Source: an uncultured Saprospiraceae bacterium (GTDB taxonomy: Bacteria > Bacteroidota > Bacteroidia > Chitinophagales > Saprospiraceae). From it: a stretch of DNA of 51,325 nucleotides. The position numbers were made by a program, and so were the translations under genes. The notes beneath the pieces were generated by a model. That model was not told the origin of the DNA. It worked only from the letters and a program-made list of their open reading frames with translations, and did no database searches. The stretch spans positions 1 through 51,325 of the forward strand of contig CALGAW010000016.1 of the NCBI GenBank assembly GCA_937959115.1, given 5' to 3'. Below are positions 9,401 through 18,478 of the stretch, piece after piece; position 1 is the stretch's first letter, and every line of letters starts with the position of its first letter.

Positions 9401-12400
9401 TGCAGTTGGTTTTGCAGCTGGACTGGCTGCAAGCGCCTCTTCACTTCCAAATTTCATACTACCTTCCCAGTGGATATCTGCAAAATTACCAAGTTCTTTT
9501 TCTACGATTGGCCAAACCTCTTTACCTTTAACCAGTTCAAGGATATTCCAACTGATAAAGGCATTTAATATTCCCATAAAAACCGGAGTAATTGTAAGAT
9601 TGAATGCAATTTCGCCACCAACACCGCCATCGTTACCGACCAACCGTGCTAACGGTTTAAACTCGAGTGGGATATCAAGGCCTAATCCTCCCTCGACCCC
9701 TGCAGCTACATTCAAATATGGTGGTCCTAGGGTTAATTTTGCGTAAAGCATTAGCCTTGTTGAGAAATCAACTCCCCAACTAGCATCTAACTGCGTGTCA
9801 AAGTGAGGGAAAACTTCCTCTCTAGGTTTCCAATTTTCGATCCCGATTGATCCAAATATATTAAGTGGTTTGGTAGCCAAGGATGCGCCATATCCCATTC
9901 CCAATTCCAAATAGAAAATCCATAACGGAATAAATACAGCCGGAATTTGATTTTCCATGGCCCATAACTCTTCCCCTTCCATAGCTGTAGTAGTATACTC
10001 AAGAGTTGCAGAAATGGTTGGATCCATTTCTTGGTCTACGTGGAAGGATGCAGCTCCACTTAGTCCTTTCGAAATTGACATTTTAATTTCCCCTGAAGCT
10101 TCAAAATCACTTCCTGCGAAACTCAATGCAAGGGTTCCTTCAAACCATTTATCTGGATTTCCTTCAGTTGCTTCTTTCGTCAACGTCAACGATCCATTTC
10201 CGGTAAAACTGGCTTCTTCTCCTTCATTTGTCCAAGCTAGTCCAGCATCACCGGTAAGATTTATTGTTCCAAATTTCCCGGTAAGATCACCCGATCCACC
10301 AATTTGAATGAGCTCATCCTCTTTAATAATGAGACTACCTGTAATGCAATTTAATGTTAAGAAGCTTTCTTCCTTTTTAAACAACTCGATGTCCTTTTCC
10401 AAGGTCAATTCTGCATCAAGAGAAGTAATGCTTTGATTAATCATATCATAATCCAAATTCGCAGAGATATCAATGATAAACGCTCTGTCTTCAAAGGTAC
10501 CCGAAACTTGTCCTTTAATCGTTGAAAGCTTTCCTTCTTCGAATGAGGCTTCTACCATTGCATTCTTGAGAATTGTTACCCTGCCCGTTCCTACGGCCAT
10601 AGGGATATCCCTTAACAGCATCAACGATGCGGTACCTTCTGAAATGGATAACTCCTGAGCTTCGTCAAAAGCAATTACGCCGGTATAGGTACCTCCTAAT
10701 AGCTCTCCTTCTGTATCTTGTACTCCAAGCCCTAACGTGCCATCAAGCTGCTTGAGCGCACCGTCTTCAAAAAGAATGCCTGCAGTAGAGCCGCTTCGAA
10801 TAGACAAGCCATACTGTGTTGCAGTAGCTTTAATAATTGTAAGTTCTTTTACCAGCGTAATTGTTGTACTTATTTTAAATTTTTCGTCATTTTTCATGGC
10901 ACCCACAAGCTCTAGTTGGGCAATTATCTCTTCCTGTTGCTTAAGTGCCAATGCAAGACTTACATCGATAGCCGTGACTCCTTCTTTGTCAAAATAAACA
11001 AACAGTTGGCTGTTTATTAACATCACTAGACTGAATTGTTCTCCTTTGAAGATGTCTAGTTCTGCTTCAGAAATGGCTGTCAACGTTCCTTCCAGTGTAA
11101 ATGGATTAAGTTCAACAAGACCTTCATATTCGATTCGGCCAACGCGTTTTTCACTATTGGAAAATCCTCCGGTTATAATCAGGTAGGCACTCTTCAATGC
11201 ACCATTTTCTTCGAATGTTAATTCTAAAGATGCGCCACTATCAACTTCTGTCTGGAATTCTTGTTCACTTAGCGGGGTATCTATGTCCGGAGTCGTTAGC
11301 CCTCCTGTTACTATTAAGTTAATATACGTTGGAACGACCAGTACCCCTTCAGGACCGAGTGTAAGATTGAGTTCGGCGAACCCTGCAGCCTGTAAGGTAC
11401 TTTCTGTGGATTTAGCGGTTACATTTATGGATAGAGGAACGGAAACTTCAACTGAAGATCCTTCATAACCAAAATCAAATTCCAAGGTAACACCTTCGGG
11501 AATCGTGATGAAAAAGCCAGGAACTATTTCTACATCTTGTGGGGTTTGGACACTAAGAGATGCAGAGCCAAACCAGTCTGAAGAAGTCGGATCATACTCT
11601 ACATCGGCAGTTCCTGCGAGGAATCCTTGATTGGATTCTACAATTATTTTTCCTTCAAAAAATCCTCCAAGGCTAAGGTCTAAAGATAGCTCTCCCTCAG
11701 TTGCTCTAAGAGACTCCGTAATCTGAATGGGTTGAGAGATACGGACGGACAATGTTCCGGTGACGCTTTCGTTTGTTACCTTTGCGTCCACTGTGGCGGT
11801 CATCCCTAATACTTCAATTGATTCATCAAGTGTTAAATTCGGATCTATTTTACCTTCTTTGTCTACGTAAAGAATGAAGTATGAATCTGGGAGACTGGCT
11901 ATTTTTACAGATAGTTTCGCAGAATCGTAAACCCCGTCATAAAAGGTAATCTCTGCTGTGACAACGGTTACAATTGGATTGATGTTCAGATTAACTGTAA
12001 GGACCTGGCTGTCGAGCACATTTTCCAGATTGATATCTAAGATGCTTCCGTTTAGCGTGAATTCGGGTATTGGAGCTTCTGGCATTTCTACCAATTCGGA
12101 TCCGACGGCATCGGCTATATTATTAAATGCTCCGTCAATCAAACCATTAGCTTCCAATGACTTTAGATCTTCTACTGGCTTTGGAGTATCTATTAACCTA
12201 GGTCCTCCTAATAACGTTGATCCGCCTTTTAACTTTGAGCTAGATGCGAGTTTACCCATAAAACGGCCTTGTAGGGTATCTGACTTCTCCCCTTTGTTGA
12301 TCGCGCTTGTACCAACATCTTCTCCACGGGCTGCTTTTTTGCCTTGTTCGTCCGCTTCTTTCTCCAATGCCTGATCGTCATTGACTGGAGTCTCTTCAAG

Positions 12401-13375
12401 GGTTGGCGTTCCTTCAATGGTTGTTGTTGGCTTTACACGTCCTTCTGCTTGTTGTTTGACGTGGGCTAGCTCGTGCCCGATTAGCTCTTGTCCTTCTTTT
12501 GTTTCTGGTTGGTAATAGCCGTGTGCAAAATGGACTTCATTGCCTTGAGCGAATGCGTACGCGCCAACCTCTTTTGCCTTCGTGGAGTTGGTATGGATTT
12601 CCACTTTAGAGAAATCATATTTGAAGGCTTTCGCCATTTTTATGTTTAACCAGTTGGGCAGCCCGTTGGCTGCAATTCCGTCTCCATCTTTTCTCTGGTG
12701 GAGTTGAAATCTCGAAATCTTCGGTTTTTCAGTTTGCTTTTGGACGGTTTCGTCTAGTTCAAATCCAGCTTTTTGGGGTTTTTCTGTTTGTTTTTGGATT
12801 GTTTCTGAAACCTGATAACCTGGGATTGTTTCTGGTTTTTCTTTAGGAGGTGATTTTTTTAGTTGGAATGGGTTGGAACCATATCCATTTGTAGTATTGG
12901 GATTGTTATTGTTGTCTGATGAAGCTCCGTCGTCGGCAGCTTGTTTGCTGGGAATAGTTGATTTTGATTGCTCAGTAGCCTTCACGTCGTCTTGCTGGTC
13001 TTCTGTTTCCTGGGGTGCTGCTTGTTTTTGAGCTACTTTGGAATCCTGAGATTTTTCTCCTTGATTAGTTTGGTCTTTTGGTGTTGAATTTTTAAGCTGG
13101 AGTGTCGGCAGACTATCTCCATTTGGGTTGGTATCTGTATTACTATCTGAACTGGAATCATCGTCATCTGCCGTTTGTAGACTGGCTGCTGCAGACTCTT
13201 GTTTCTCTTCGACTTTGACTTCTTCTTGCAATTCTTCAGTTTCCTCTTTTGGAGCAGGAAAAGCAAGTTCCGGGGGGAGCATTGAACTACCCTCTGGATT
13301 TTTCTCCTCATGCTCTATAACGGAGGCGTTTGACTGACTTAGAGCTTTTTCCTTATGTAGATCGCTTTTATTCAT
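6449..13375 (-). CDS. eCIS-core (DUF4157) multidomain protein, 2308 residues
   Basis: Residues 1-230 are disordered, acidic and Q/K/S-rich, with repeated TLQLK/PFQLK/RFQLH motifs and two copies of QKQTEKP. A DUF4157 domain follows (about 235-315) with the zinc-metallopeptidase-like HELAH at 301-305. DUF4157 proteins are often linked to extracellular contractile injection systems as loaded cargo. Then comes a long beta-rich region (about 400-1330) of degenerate repeats, and a region with three or four LysM-like segments (e.g. [28 protein letters not shown]). A ~120-residue C-terminal domain holds DVYDWH at 2240-2245, which recalls the D-x-Y-D-F of colicin M; that link is weak. There is no signal peptide. 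It starts 54 bp after the subtilisin gene and is probably cotranscribed with it. No eCIS sheath, tube or baseplate gene is in the window. Confidence 0.85.
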   Translation of the reverse strand: MNKSDLHKEKALSQSNASVIEHEEKNPEGSSMLPPELAFPAPKEETEELQEEVKVEEKQESAAASLQTADDDDSSSDSNTDTNPNGDSLPTLQLKNSTPKDQTNQGEKSQDSKVAQKQAAPQETEDQQDDVKATEQSKSTIPSKQAADDGASSDNNNNPNTTNGYGSNPFQLKKSPPKEKPETIPGYQVSETIQKQTEKPQKAGFELDETVQKQTEKPKISRFQLHQRKDGDGIAANGLPNWLNIKMAKAFKYDFSKVEIHTNSTKAKEVGAYAFAQGNEVHFAHGYYQPETKEGQELIGHELAHVKQQAEGRVKPTTTIEGTPTLEETPVNDDQALEKEADEQGKKAARGEDVGTSAINKGEKSDTLQGRFMGKLASSSKLKGGSTLLGGPRLIDTPKPVEDLKSLEANGLIDGAFNNIADAVGSELVEMPEAPIPEFTLNGSILDINLENVLDSQVLTVNLNINPIVTVVTAEITFYDGVYDSAKLSVKIASLPDSYFILYVDKEGKIDPNLTLDESIEVLGMTATVDAKVTNESVTGTLSVRISQPIQITESLRATEGELSLDLSLGGFFEGKIIVESNQGFLAGTADVEYDPTSSDWFGSASLSVQTPQDVEIVPGFFITIPEGVTLEFDFGYEGSSVEVSVPLSINVTAKSTESTLQAAGFAELNLTLGPEGVLVVPTYINLIVTGGLTTPDIDTPLSEQEFQTEVDSGASLELTFEENGALKSAYLIITGGFSNSEKRVGRIEYEGLVELNPFTLEGTLTAISEAELDIFKGEQFSLVMLINSQLFVYFDKEGVTAIDVSLALALKQQEEIIAQLELVGAMKNDEKFKISTTITLVKELTIIKATATQYGLSIRSGSTAGILFEDGALKQLDGTLGLGVQDTEGELLGGTYTGVIAFDEAQELSISEGTASLMLLRDIPMAVGTGRVTILKNAMVEASFEEGKLSTIKGQVSGTFEDRAFIIDISANLDYDMINQSITSLDAELTLEKDIELFKKEESFLTLNCITGSLIIKEDELIQIGGSGDLTGKFGTINLTGDAGLAWTNEGEEASFTGNGSLTLTKEATEGNPDKWFEGTLALSFAGSDFEASGEIKMSISKGLSGAASFHVDQEMDPTISATLEYTTTAMEGEELWAMENQIPAVFIPLWIFYLELGMGYGASLATKPLNIFGSIGIENWKPREEVFPHFDTQLDASWGVDFSTRLMLYAKLTLGPPYLNVAAGVEGGLGLDIPLEFKPLARLVGNDGGVGGEIAFNLTITPVFMGILNAFISWNILELVKGKEVWPIVEKELGNFADIHWEGSMKFGSEEALAASPAAKPTAPEQTIQPTSNPVPNIEGSLGYGNKELEESDSSSLVASGKEDNTVPNFFGEDSELTKILKRIEQLGDIVDALTNPAAALRVLLDFSKKILDDFLDFGQELVDKLEETGARFLRNPIGTVVKGVLGTAEDIVDGFVAVIEWFGDLFDFGGSSTTTYAFPPDLMLYWAIKLYGHESYIEYIKIFYDRHDKTVQEIGLPVKPYLEELIPGDPGLIAHVATRCAPGKTIQYAHPWETFEVIASHAYDDPRYKERLQAHNPTIGEVKEGDKVDIPTKQELGLLYEIEIPPAPVGNTGLTAQIRVEKMTVNQTSYLPYMTVLGSNVSEQKIVDIANSLIFSDSGRELYDFGRELKNYAQVWANDTIPTVKAQLQDASKYLNSLITKGALIIGGNQISGNFNGNLPAETTPLENAKPGDSILLGNHSLENVAEKVYGHKERAAWIKEYQTKAQASKPKGLSADAGLNAALTTAVPSIGTGEIITLPNWIDMAGMDALPLDKRGIAPQSKIKVKDSDTWSTLSVTAFGDWQKALALSTFSTNSGMKLNNGEEIVLPHPDTVKSSTVDIDELRKNGLVGQYTATELEDLATGNTTREILPGTQIEAQRGDTWSGLAEAAYGDFSLFPKLANYPANKHVQALIPGSIVTIPKKEDLDDVNPFSLGLSLNGYPLLTEMVRIQTANGLHHVWVEDRRDLATRTSNPFSPDSNDKPGIWMMASNPFDLARRVNELKEVTKGQDIHNHVLKVADMTEGKQTTSEIKKTKTSIQKLADKKLVAATADEAFEQELDDIEARYRKIIAWARGVGYNVAADNLERFLDGVGGLKTINSSWLRNQRKVREKEGNNRLWFQAILENFAREMEDGDSWEREHSFNGVIEADKKDGVIPSHLFYASGDSYFDANGRFSLNKKSNRVRMSGKVTNHWHDVYDWHAELSAHVPLIGTISDNDALLMRKHRGAKDFSMRSIWSQSVDGTIIYQEQPAGTRTSFDWDDIG

Positions 13376-13429
13376 TCTTTGAATATTGAATCAAGTCTAA
13401 CTTTTGTTTATATTTCCTCCTTTTGCGAA

Positions 13430-15076
13430 TTACCATAACACGATCTTAAACGTTTCATGAATAGTAAGATTGTCCACCCTAAAATGAATAAAGTAAACGC
13501 CTTTTGAATAGGCAGACAAAGAGATCGTACGCCAATGTTTTCCTTTATTAAGCGTAGATTCTAAATCGGTTAAAACTAATTGTCCTAGATTGTTGTATAG
13601 TTGAATGCTTACGTTGCTTTTATCTAGCAACTCAAAACTCATCATAACCTTATCGCTTGTTGGATTCGGGTATGGAGCTTCTATTTTAGTTTGGTTTGGC
13701 TGACTGATTATGCCGAACTGCTTATGTAAATTCACCAAACTTTGATGCAGATTTAGTCGCCCGCCCGAAACACTTTTCAGGTGTAAATCATTCAATGGAT
13801 CCGTTCCATCCAGAATACTTTTTTTGATAAGGAGAGCAGCCTTTGTTGGGTTTTGTTTTACTTCATTTATAAACTGTGGGATGGGAGTTGAGTAAAGTAA
13901 AGCCACAGCACCAGCTACATGAGGTGAAGCTGCAGAGGTACCTCCAAAACGACCGTAATCATCCTCATTAGTAAGGGTAAACGTTCCATTTCCCGGAGCC
14001 CCCAAGTCAATATGTGTTGTTCCATATGCGGCAAAAGAATCCAACTCATCATCAACTGTAGTGTTGGTTACTGTAATTAAAAAATCGCTAGTACAGGTCG
14101 TTGGTAAATCGCCTACCTGATCCACATCAATGCTTGCATTAGCTGTAGCTGCTACACTTAGAATACCTTCCTGCCCAAGTAAGTTATACATTTCACACCA
14201 AATTGGATGGTCTGTCGGTTGTGCGCCACCAATTCCGATGGAGGCATTTGTAGCCACAATGAACGCCCCTTCCTGGCCATTGGTATCATTATACTTTTTT
14301 CGTAATTGAAGGATATAGTCATATGCTTCAATAATATCATCCACTTCTTCGTTAGCTGCCAACATCATCAGTTTTACCTTCCAATTCACACCGCTTACTC
14401 CTATTCCATTGTTCCCCTTTGCTCCGATAATTCCTGCAACAGGAGTGCCATGCCAACTGCCCAGTGCTTGATTGGTGATGTCGTTATTACGCTCATTGAA
14501 ATTCCAGCCATAGTAGTCATCAACATAGCCGTTATTATCATCATCTATATTGTTGTTTGGGATTTCTCCTTTATTCGTCCAGATATTATCTTCCAAGTCT
14601 GGGTGATTTAGATTGACACCTCCGTCAAGAATGGCAACCACTATTTCATCACCTTCAACAGTTGTTCCCCCAGTTGTTATGCTCCATGCTTCCAGTGCAT
14701 CTATATCGGCATCATACTTACCTGATATGCCTTCGTTTTGATATTGCCATTGTTGACACAAAAGATCGTCATTTGGCACAGAACGGATGTCGACATGCGC
14801 ATTAAATTGAGCATACTTAACTGCTGGGTGATTTTTTATAGCTGCCAACAGTTTAAAAGGGTCAGTCTGCATTGAGTCAAACTCCAATAAATGAATATTG
14901 AGGGATTCTGACAACCTCTTTTTGAATTGAAGTTTGGCACTGATTAAGTTAGGAAATGAACGATTGTTTGTGATCTCTGCAACTTTTTTTTCATATTGGA
15001 GTTGGACAATGATTTGCTGCTGAGCATTAACAGTAGAAAGCAAACACGTGAATAGTAGCTGGAGAATGGTTTTCAT
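13430..15076 (-). CDS. Subtilisin-family (S8) serine protease with T9SS sorting domain
   Basis: A 548-residue secreted protease. A signal peptide (residues 1-18, ending VNA) is followed by an N-terminal propeptide-like region and the S8 domain. The catalytic triad is visible: Asp151 in VAILDGGVN, His209 in WHGTPVAG and Ser381 in GGTSAASPHVAGA, with Asn277 in the usual oxyanion position. The last ~80 residues are a T9SS type A sorting domain (YPNPTSDKVMMSF ... KGVYFIHF), so the enzyme should be exported across the outer membrane and anchored or released. It is upstream of the 2308-residue eCIS-core gene with a 54-bp gap on the same strand. A processing role towards that protein is possible but not shown. 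Confidence 0.92.
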   Translation of the reverse strand: MKTILQLLFTCLLSTVNAQQQIIVQLQYEKKVAEITNNRSFPNLISAKLQFKKRLSESLNIHLLEFDSMQTDPFKLLAAIKNHPAVKYAQFNAHVDIRSVPNDDLLCQQWQYQNEGISGKYDADIDALEAWSITTGGTTVEGDEIVVAILDGGVNLNHPDLEDNIWTNKGEIPNNNIDDDNNGYVDDYYGWNFNERNNDITNQALGSWHGTPVAGIIGAKGNNGIGVSGVNWKVKLMMLAANEEVDDIIEAYDYILQLRKKYNDTNGQEGAFIVATNASIGIGGAQPTDHPIWCEMYNLLGQEGILSVAATANASIDVDQVGDLPTTCTSDFLITVTNTTVDDELDSFAAYGTTHIDLGAPGNGTFTLTNEDDYGRFGGTSAASPHVAGAVALLYSTPIPQFINEVKQNPTKAALLIKKSILDGTDPLNDLHLKSVSGGRLNLHQSLVNLHKQFGIISQPNQTKIEAPYPNPTSDKVMMSFELLDKSNVSIQLYNNLGQLVLTDLESTLNKGKHWRTISLSAYSKGVYFIHFRVDNLTIHETFKIVLW

Positions 15077-15205
15077 AATTGAATTGTTCTAATGCTTCTC
15101 TTACTTTCTAAAAGCAATTCCTGGAAATCTAACTTTAAAGCAAGTATAATCGAACTCAGGTTATTAATACTTTAAATAGGTCAGGACGTATTGAGTTTTA
15201 ATATA

Positions 15206-15236
15206 GGAGAAGCTATTAATCTGTAACAACTTCTCC
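15206..15236 (-). terminator. Hairpin after the lipoprotein gene
   Basis: GGAGAAG (15206-15212) and CTTCTCC (15230-15236) form a 7-bp stem with a 17-base loop, just past the minus-strand lipoprotein stop. There is no clear T run, so it is a weak terminator candidate. Confidence 0.35.
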
Positions 15237-15264
15237 CTAAAGACAAACCTATATCAACCTTTTC

Positions 15265-15948
15265 TTACCTGTCATAAAAGTAAACTGAGTACCGATTATT
15301 GGAGTTTTTGTAACGTAAATTAACTTTTAATTGAATTAGATGGATATTAGCATTAAAGCGCGTTGTATATCCATTACAACCCTGTTTCGAGTCTCCATAA
15401 TGGTAGCCGCCTTGAGGTATAAGTTTAGCGAAAATATGAGCTATGAAACAGCCTTTCCTGTATCTTAGATACACACTGTTTTTAGAAGTATACCAGGTAT
15501 GACTTATATAGTTACGATTTAAATTCGTTTGCTCAACTTCAATTGTATAACCGATTGCACCTTCTTCCAACTCTATATCTCCGACTTGAAATGCTACCTT
15601 AGGGCCTTCAAGAGCATCCGCTGATTCATCAGGAGCTCCATCATCGGAAGCGTGATTTATAGTTTCTGTCGGCTTCTCAAAAACCGGGACAATTTTATAG
15701 TTTGTTGCATGGATATTATCTAAAAGAGATTTATCATCGCTAAAAGCAGAAATAACAATTTTGTTCAATCCGTTTTCGCTTAAAATTTCCATATCCTTTG
15801 AGTGTTTATAGGATGATGGTTCATCTACAATTGATTCAGAGGTATCCGAAAGAACCAATTCCTCCTGTTCACAAGAAGTAAAAAAGGTGGTAATGGTAAA
15901 TAATGCCATTAAACTAATGACGTAAAATTTAATTTTGAAAGTTTTCAT
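15265..15948 (-). CDS. Lipoprotein of unknown function
   Basis: A 227-residue protein with a lipoprotein signal: hydrophobic segment MALFTITTFFTSC with the lipobox Cys at about residue 26, followed by acidic residues (EQEEL). A low-complexity acidic linker (SDDGAPDESADALEG) leads to a beta-rich C-terminal domain with two cysteines (KGCFIAHIF, KQGCNGYTT) that could pair in the periplasm. No family was recognised. It lies 188 bp upstream of the subtilisin gene on the same strand, with a hairpin between, so cotranscription is uncertain. Confidence 0.75.
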   Translation of the reverse strand: MKTFKIKFYVISLMALFTITTFFTSCEQEELVLSDTSESIVDEPSSYKHSKDMEILSENGLNKIVISAFSDDKSLLDNIHATNYKIVPVFEKPTETINHASDDGAPDESADALEGPKVAFQVGDIELEEGAIGYTIEVEQTNLNRNYISHTWYTSKNSVYLRYRKGCFIAHIFAKLIPQGGYHYGDSKQGCNGYTTRFNANIHLIQLKVNLRYKNSNNRYSVYFYDR

Positions 15949-16137
15949 AAGAATTAATTTTTTTTTAAAAATTGATTAATTGAATATGTATGTATGATTA
16001 TGTTAAAATCAATTGGTCTGCATTGTTTAAACTCTAAATTCTACGTTAGTATACCATGATTCTTAGAGGTTAACTACTTAATTAAATCTTTATGAATATC
16101 ATTATTTTTTACCTTTAAGTATTTGCCTAATTTCCAA

Positions 16138-16389
16138 TTAACGGAAAATGCAAGCACGATTTTTTGTTTCAAAAAACCGTTCATTATTCAATAAATGCTT
16201 ATATTTTAAAGGGGCTAGAGTAGTTTTTACGATATAATCTCTGACGGACATTGCAAGGCAGAATGTCTTTAATCTTAAAAAAAACGATAATACAAGTATG
16301 TAATTTATTGCGCTTGAATCTTCATTTTGTAAATGATTTAAAAGTTGGAATAGTGAGGTATAATCAATGATTGCGTGATTTTCTCCCAT
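16138..16389 (-). CDS. Doubtful 83-residue ORF between direct repeats
   Basis: The frame starts with ATG and has AAGGGAT about 5 bp upstream as a possible ribosome site. The product is hydrophobic in the middle (INYILVLSFFLRL) and basic at the end (ETKNRACIFR). No family was recognised. The segment is framed by near-identical 16-bp direct repeats at 16138-16153 and 16428-16443, and the stop codon lies inside the first. It may be a small mobile or repeat-associated unit, or just chance coding in a 659-bp gap. Confidence 0.25.
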   Translation of the reverse strand: MGENHAIIDYTSLFQLLNHLQNEDSSAINYILVLSFFLRLKTFCLAMSVRDYIVKTTLAPLKYKHLLNNERFFETKNRACIFR

Positions 16390-16443
16390 GTATATCCCTT
16401 AGATTCAACTCCTAAGTTATGTGTGTTTTAACGGAAAACGCAA
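16138..16443. repeat. Segment bounded by 16-bp direct repeats
   Basis: TTAACGGAAAATGCAA (16138-16153) and TTAACGGAAAACGCAA (16428-16443) match at 15 of 16 positions, in the same orientation, 290 bp apart. The rest of the 15949-16607 gap is AT-rich and shows no gene. Repeats of this length may be a trace of a small insertion or a shared regulatory site upstream of the two flanking genes. Confidence 0.5.
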
Positions 16444-16607
16444 CTCTTTCCTATACTATTTCCACCTCTTTAAAAAGCAAGATTCATCTGAACATTTACT
16501 CTTTTCTTTTTATTATTGTATTTAGCATTTGCTTATTTATAAATGCCTTTGGTCAAAAAATATACAATTAAAACTCATGCTAATCATCCGCAGTAAAAAA
16601 GAATTCT

Positions 16608-18146
16608 ATGTCTAAGAAATTGTTTGATTTAATAAAAACGCTGAGTAAGGCAGAAAAACGAGTCTTCTCTGAAAATTTACGACATACAAAAAGAAAGTCC
16701 TACTATATTAAGCTGGTTGCCGACTATAGCAAATCCGAAGCGTATTCTTCTAAATTAGATTTAAAAATTTTCAAATCTGAGGACCCAAAATTTATCAGCG
16801 ATTGTAAAATTAAATGCAGGAACTTTCTATTCGATTATCTGGTTTCTCTGGAGCAAAACAGAGGAGTTAGAAAGCAGGTCGAACATAAATTAAAAATTGC
16901 CATTATGTTAAAGAATAGAAGGCAATTTCATGAGGCAATAAGAATATTGGATAGAATTGATATAGTGGCTACTAGATACGAAATGGTTGAAGAATTGCTC
17001 GAAATTAAGACTCAAAAAATCTTGTTATCTATCCTGACTGCTAGTGGTGAACGTAAAGTCGATTTAAATTATTTAGAATTGCTTTCCGAAGAAAAAAATA
17101 GAGCCCTTCAACATTTTGTTGATATACATAATGCAAGAGACGAGGCTCGAATTGCCTCGGTAAACTGGCACGTAAAAATGGGTGCAATTCGTTGTGAACA
17201 AAGAGAACACAAACTTGGAGAAGATCAATTCCAAAACTTTAGTATCATCCTTACAATGCACCAGAAAAGGTTTTTTGATCATATGGGGGATAAAAATTAT
17301 AAACTTGCTACGAATGAACTTGAACATATTATATGTTTAACAGACCAAAACAAAGACATTGTATTAGAGGCTAGATTTCTAACGCTGTCTTATGCAAGTT
17401 ATCTATTTCTTTATGTTGAACTTTGTATTGTTCTAAACAAAAAAAATGATATTGAACAAGTGACCAGACAATTTGATAGTATCCCGTACCATTCTGTAAA
17501 GGCAAATTGGGAATTACTAACGAATAAAATGGTGACTGGATGTATGTATGCGTTATCAGTAAGTGCCCCAGCTACTGCAATTCGTTTTATAGAAGAAACA
17601 AATCATTTTTTTGCAGCTCACAATTATTTAAAAAAAGATAATACCGGAAATGTATTGTTTCCAGTATTCACCTATTTTGCTCTAGGAGCTTGGGAGGAGT
17701 GTTTATCGTTTATTGAAGAAATCGAAACCCGAAAAATCTCTGAAGACACCAGCTCCGCCCTACTTAATATAAAGCTGATTTGTATCTACGAAAAAAACGA
17801 TGACTTTTACTTTAAGTCTCTAGTTAATAAACATGCAGCAAAAAAGAGAAAAAATGGAATAAAAATGAGCAATTACACAAAATTCGATGATTGTGTCTTT
17901 TATGTCTTGAAAAGTATTGCCCATAGAAGCAATAATACAGAAGAATGCTTTAAGAAAGTCATTAATAGTTTTGAAAATGATAATTGGAGAAATCGCTATT
18001 TAATTCATTGGATTGTCAGTAAGTTTCCAGCATTGTTAAATGGAGAAGATTACGCCACCTTTCTAGAAAATAGTGCTTTTCAACATTATGATTTCACCTC
18101 GCTTAATGGCAACAATAGCCCGACCACACCCTCTGTAATATTGTAG
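16608..18146 (+). CDS. Conserved helical-repeat protein, unknown function
   Basis: A 512-residue soluble protein with no signal peptide or membrane segment. The N-terminus (KLFDLIKTLSKAEKRVFSENL) matches the opening of a large paralogous Bacteroidota family of uncharacterised proteins that start ...LIKSLSKSEKRYFK. The body is almost entirely alpha-helical with TPR-like spacing (e.g. FHEAIRILDRIDIVA), suggesting a protein-binding scaffold. It stands alone: both flanks are long intergenic gaps. The ATG chosen is the one that starts the conserved motif. No catalytic motif is visible. Confidence 0.75.
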   Translation: MSKKLFDLIKTLSKAEKRVFSENLRHTKRKSYYIKLVADYSKSEAYSSKLDLKIFKSEDPKFISDCKIKCRNFLFDYLVSLEQNRGVRKQVEHKLKIAIMLKNRRQFHEAIRILDRIDIVATRYEMVEELLEIKTQKILLSILTASGERKVDLNYLELLSEEKNRALQHFVDIHNARDEARIASVNWHVKMGAIRCEQREHKLGEDQFQNFSIILTMHQKRFFDHMGDKNYKLATNELEHIICLTDQNKDIVLEARFLTLSYASYLFLYVELCIVLNKKNDIEQVTRQFDSIPYHSVKANWELLTNKMVTGCMYALSVSAPATAIRFIEETNHFFAAHNYLKKDNTGNVLFPVFTYFALGAWEECLSFIEEIETRKISEDTSSALLNIKLICIYEKNDDFYFKSLVNKHAAKKRKNGIKMSNYTKFDDCVFYVLKSIAHRSNNTEECFKKVINSFENDNWRNRYLIHWIVSKFPALLNGEDYATFLENSAFQHYDFTSLNGNNSPTTPSVIL

Positions 18147-18218
18147 AAGCAACCTTAAAGCCCAAGCTCCATGTTTGGCGCAACCAACACTGATGAGTGC
18201 ACTGACATGACAGATCCA

Positions 18219-18295
18219 GCATCTGTAATCTTATCACCTTCAAGCATTGTGCCTTTTCGCTTGGTTGTATTTATGGAATACAATTCAAAGTCATC
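18219..18295 (-). pseudogene. Displaced 77-bp copy of part of secDF
   Basis: Read on the minus strand, this segment matches 29434-29510 inside secDF with only two mismatches in 77 bases (ACC to TCC and GCA to ACA). The match keeps the reading frame: DDFELYSINTTKRKG then TMLEGDKITDA, against ..YTINTTKRKGAMLEGDKITDA in SecDF. A small minus-strand frame (18155-18337) runs through it with unrelated sequence on either side. It encodes no complete domain. On the plus strand, any transcript reading into the phosphatase gene would carry sequence antisense to secDF mRNA. Confidence 0.9.
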
Positions 18296-18382
18296 CGATG
18301 ATCCGTGTGATTTCATTCCTACTCCGATCTGCTGCATTACAAACTCGGTCTAGAGAGGAATTTGCTACCATATAACCAAGGA

Positions 18383-18420
18383 AATGATGCTTACTCACAT
18401 TATGCAATAGACGCATCATT
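18383..18420. repeat. Perfect 8-bp inverted repeat upstream of the phosphatase gene
   Basis: AATGATGC (18383-18390) and GCATCATT (18413-18420) are separated by 22 bases. It lies between the secDF fragment and the start of the PhoD-like gene, where an operator or leader hairpin could sit. It has no T run, so it is unlikely to be a terminator. Confidence 0.4.
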
Positions 18421-18446
18421 ATGAACATATTCCTCTAATTTTGTGT

Positions 18447-18454
18447 TAAATTTG
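18447..18454 (+). promoter_or_regulatory. Candidate Bacteroidota -7 element (TAAATTTG)
   Basis: TAAATTTG matches the TAnnTTTG -7 consensus of the Bacteroidota primary sigma factor and lies 24 bp before the ATG at 18479. No TTG was found at the standard -33 distance. AT-rich sequence makes chance matches common. Confidence 0.35.
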
Positions 18455-18478
18455 ACAAGAAAAACCGACCAGATCGTT

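Noticed and set aside
6952-13337. Many plus-strand ORFs opposite the eCIS-core gene
   Set aside because: They are shadows of the long minus-strand gene with no starts or compositions of their own.
6449-13375. The large gene as part of a phage or complete contractile injection system
   Set aside because: No sheath, tube, baseplate, tail or ATPase gene lies anywhere in the window.
18155-18337. Minus-strand 60-residue ORF covering the secDF fragment, as a real gene
   Set aside because: Only the 77-bp copy looks coding; the flanks do not resemble a protein family and no start signal is seen.
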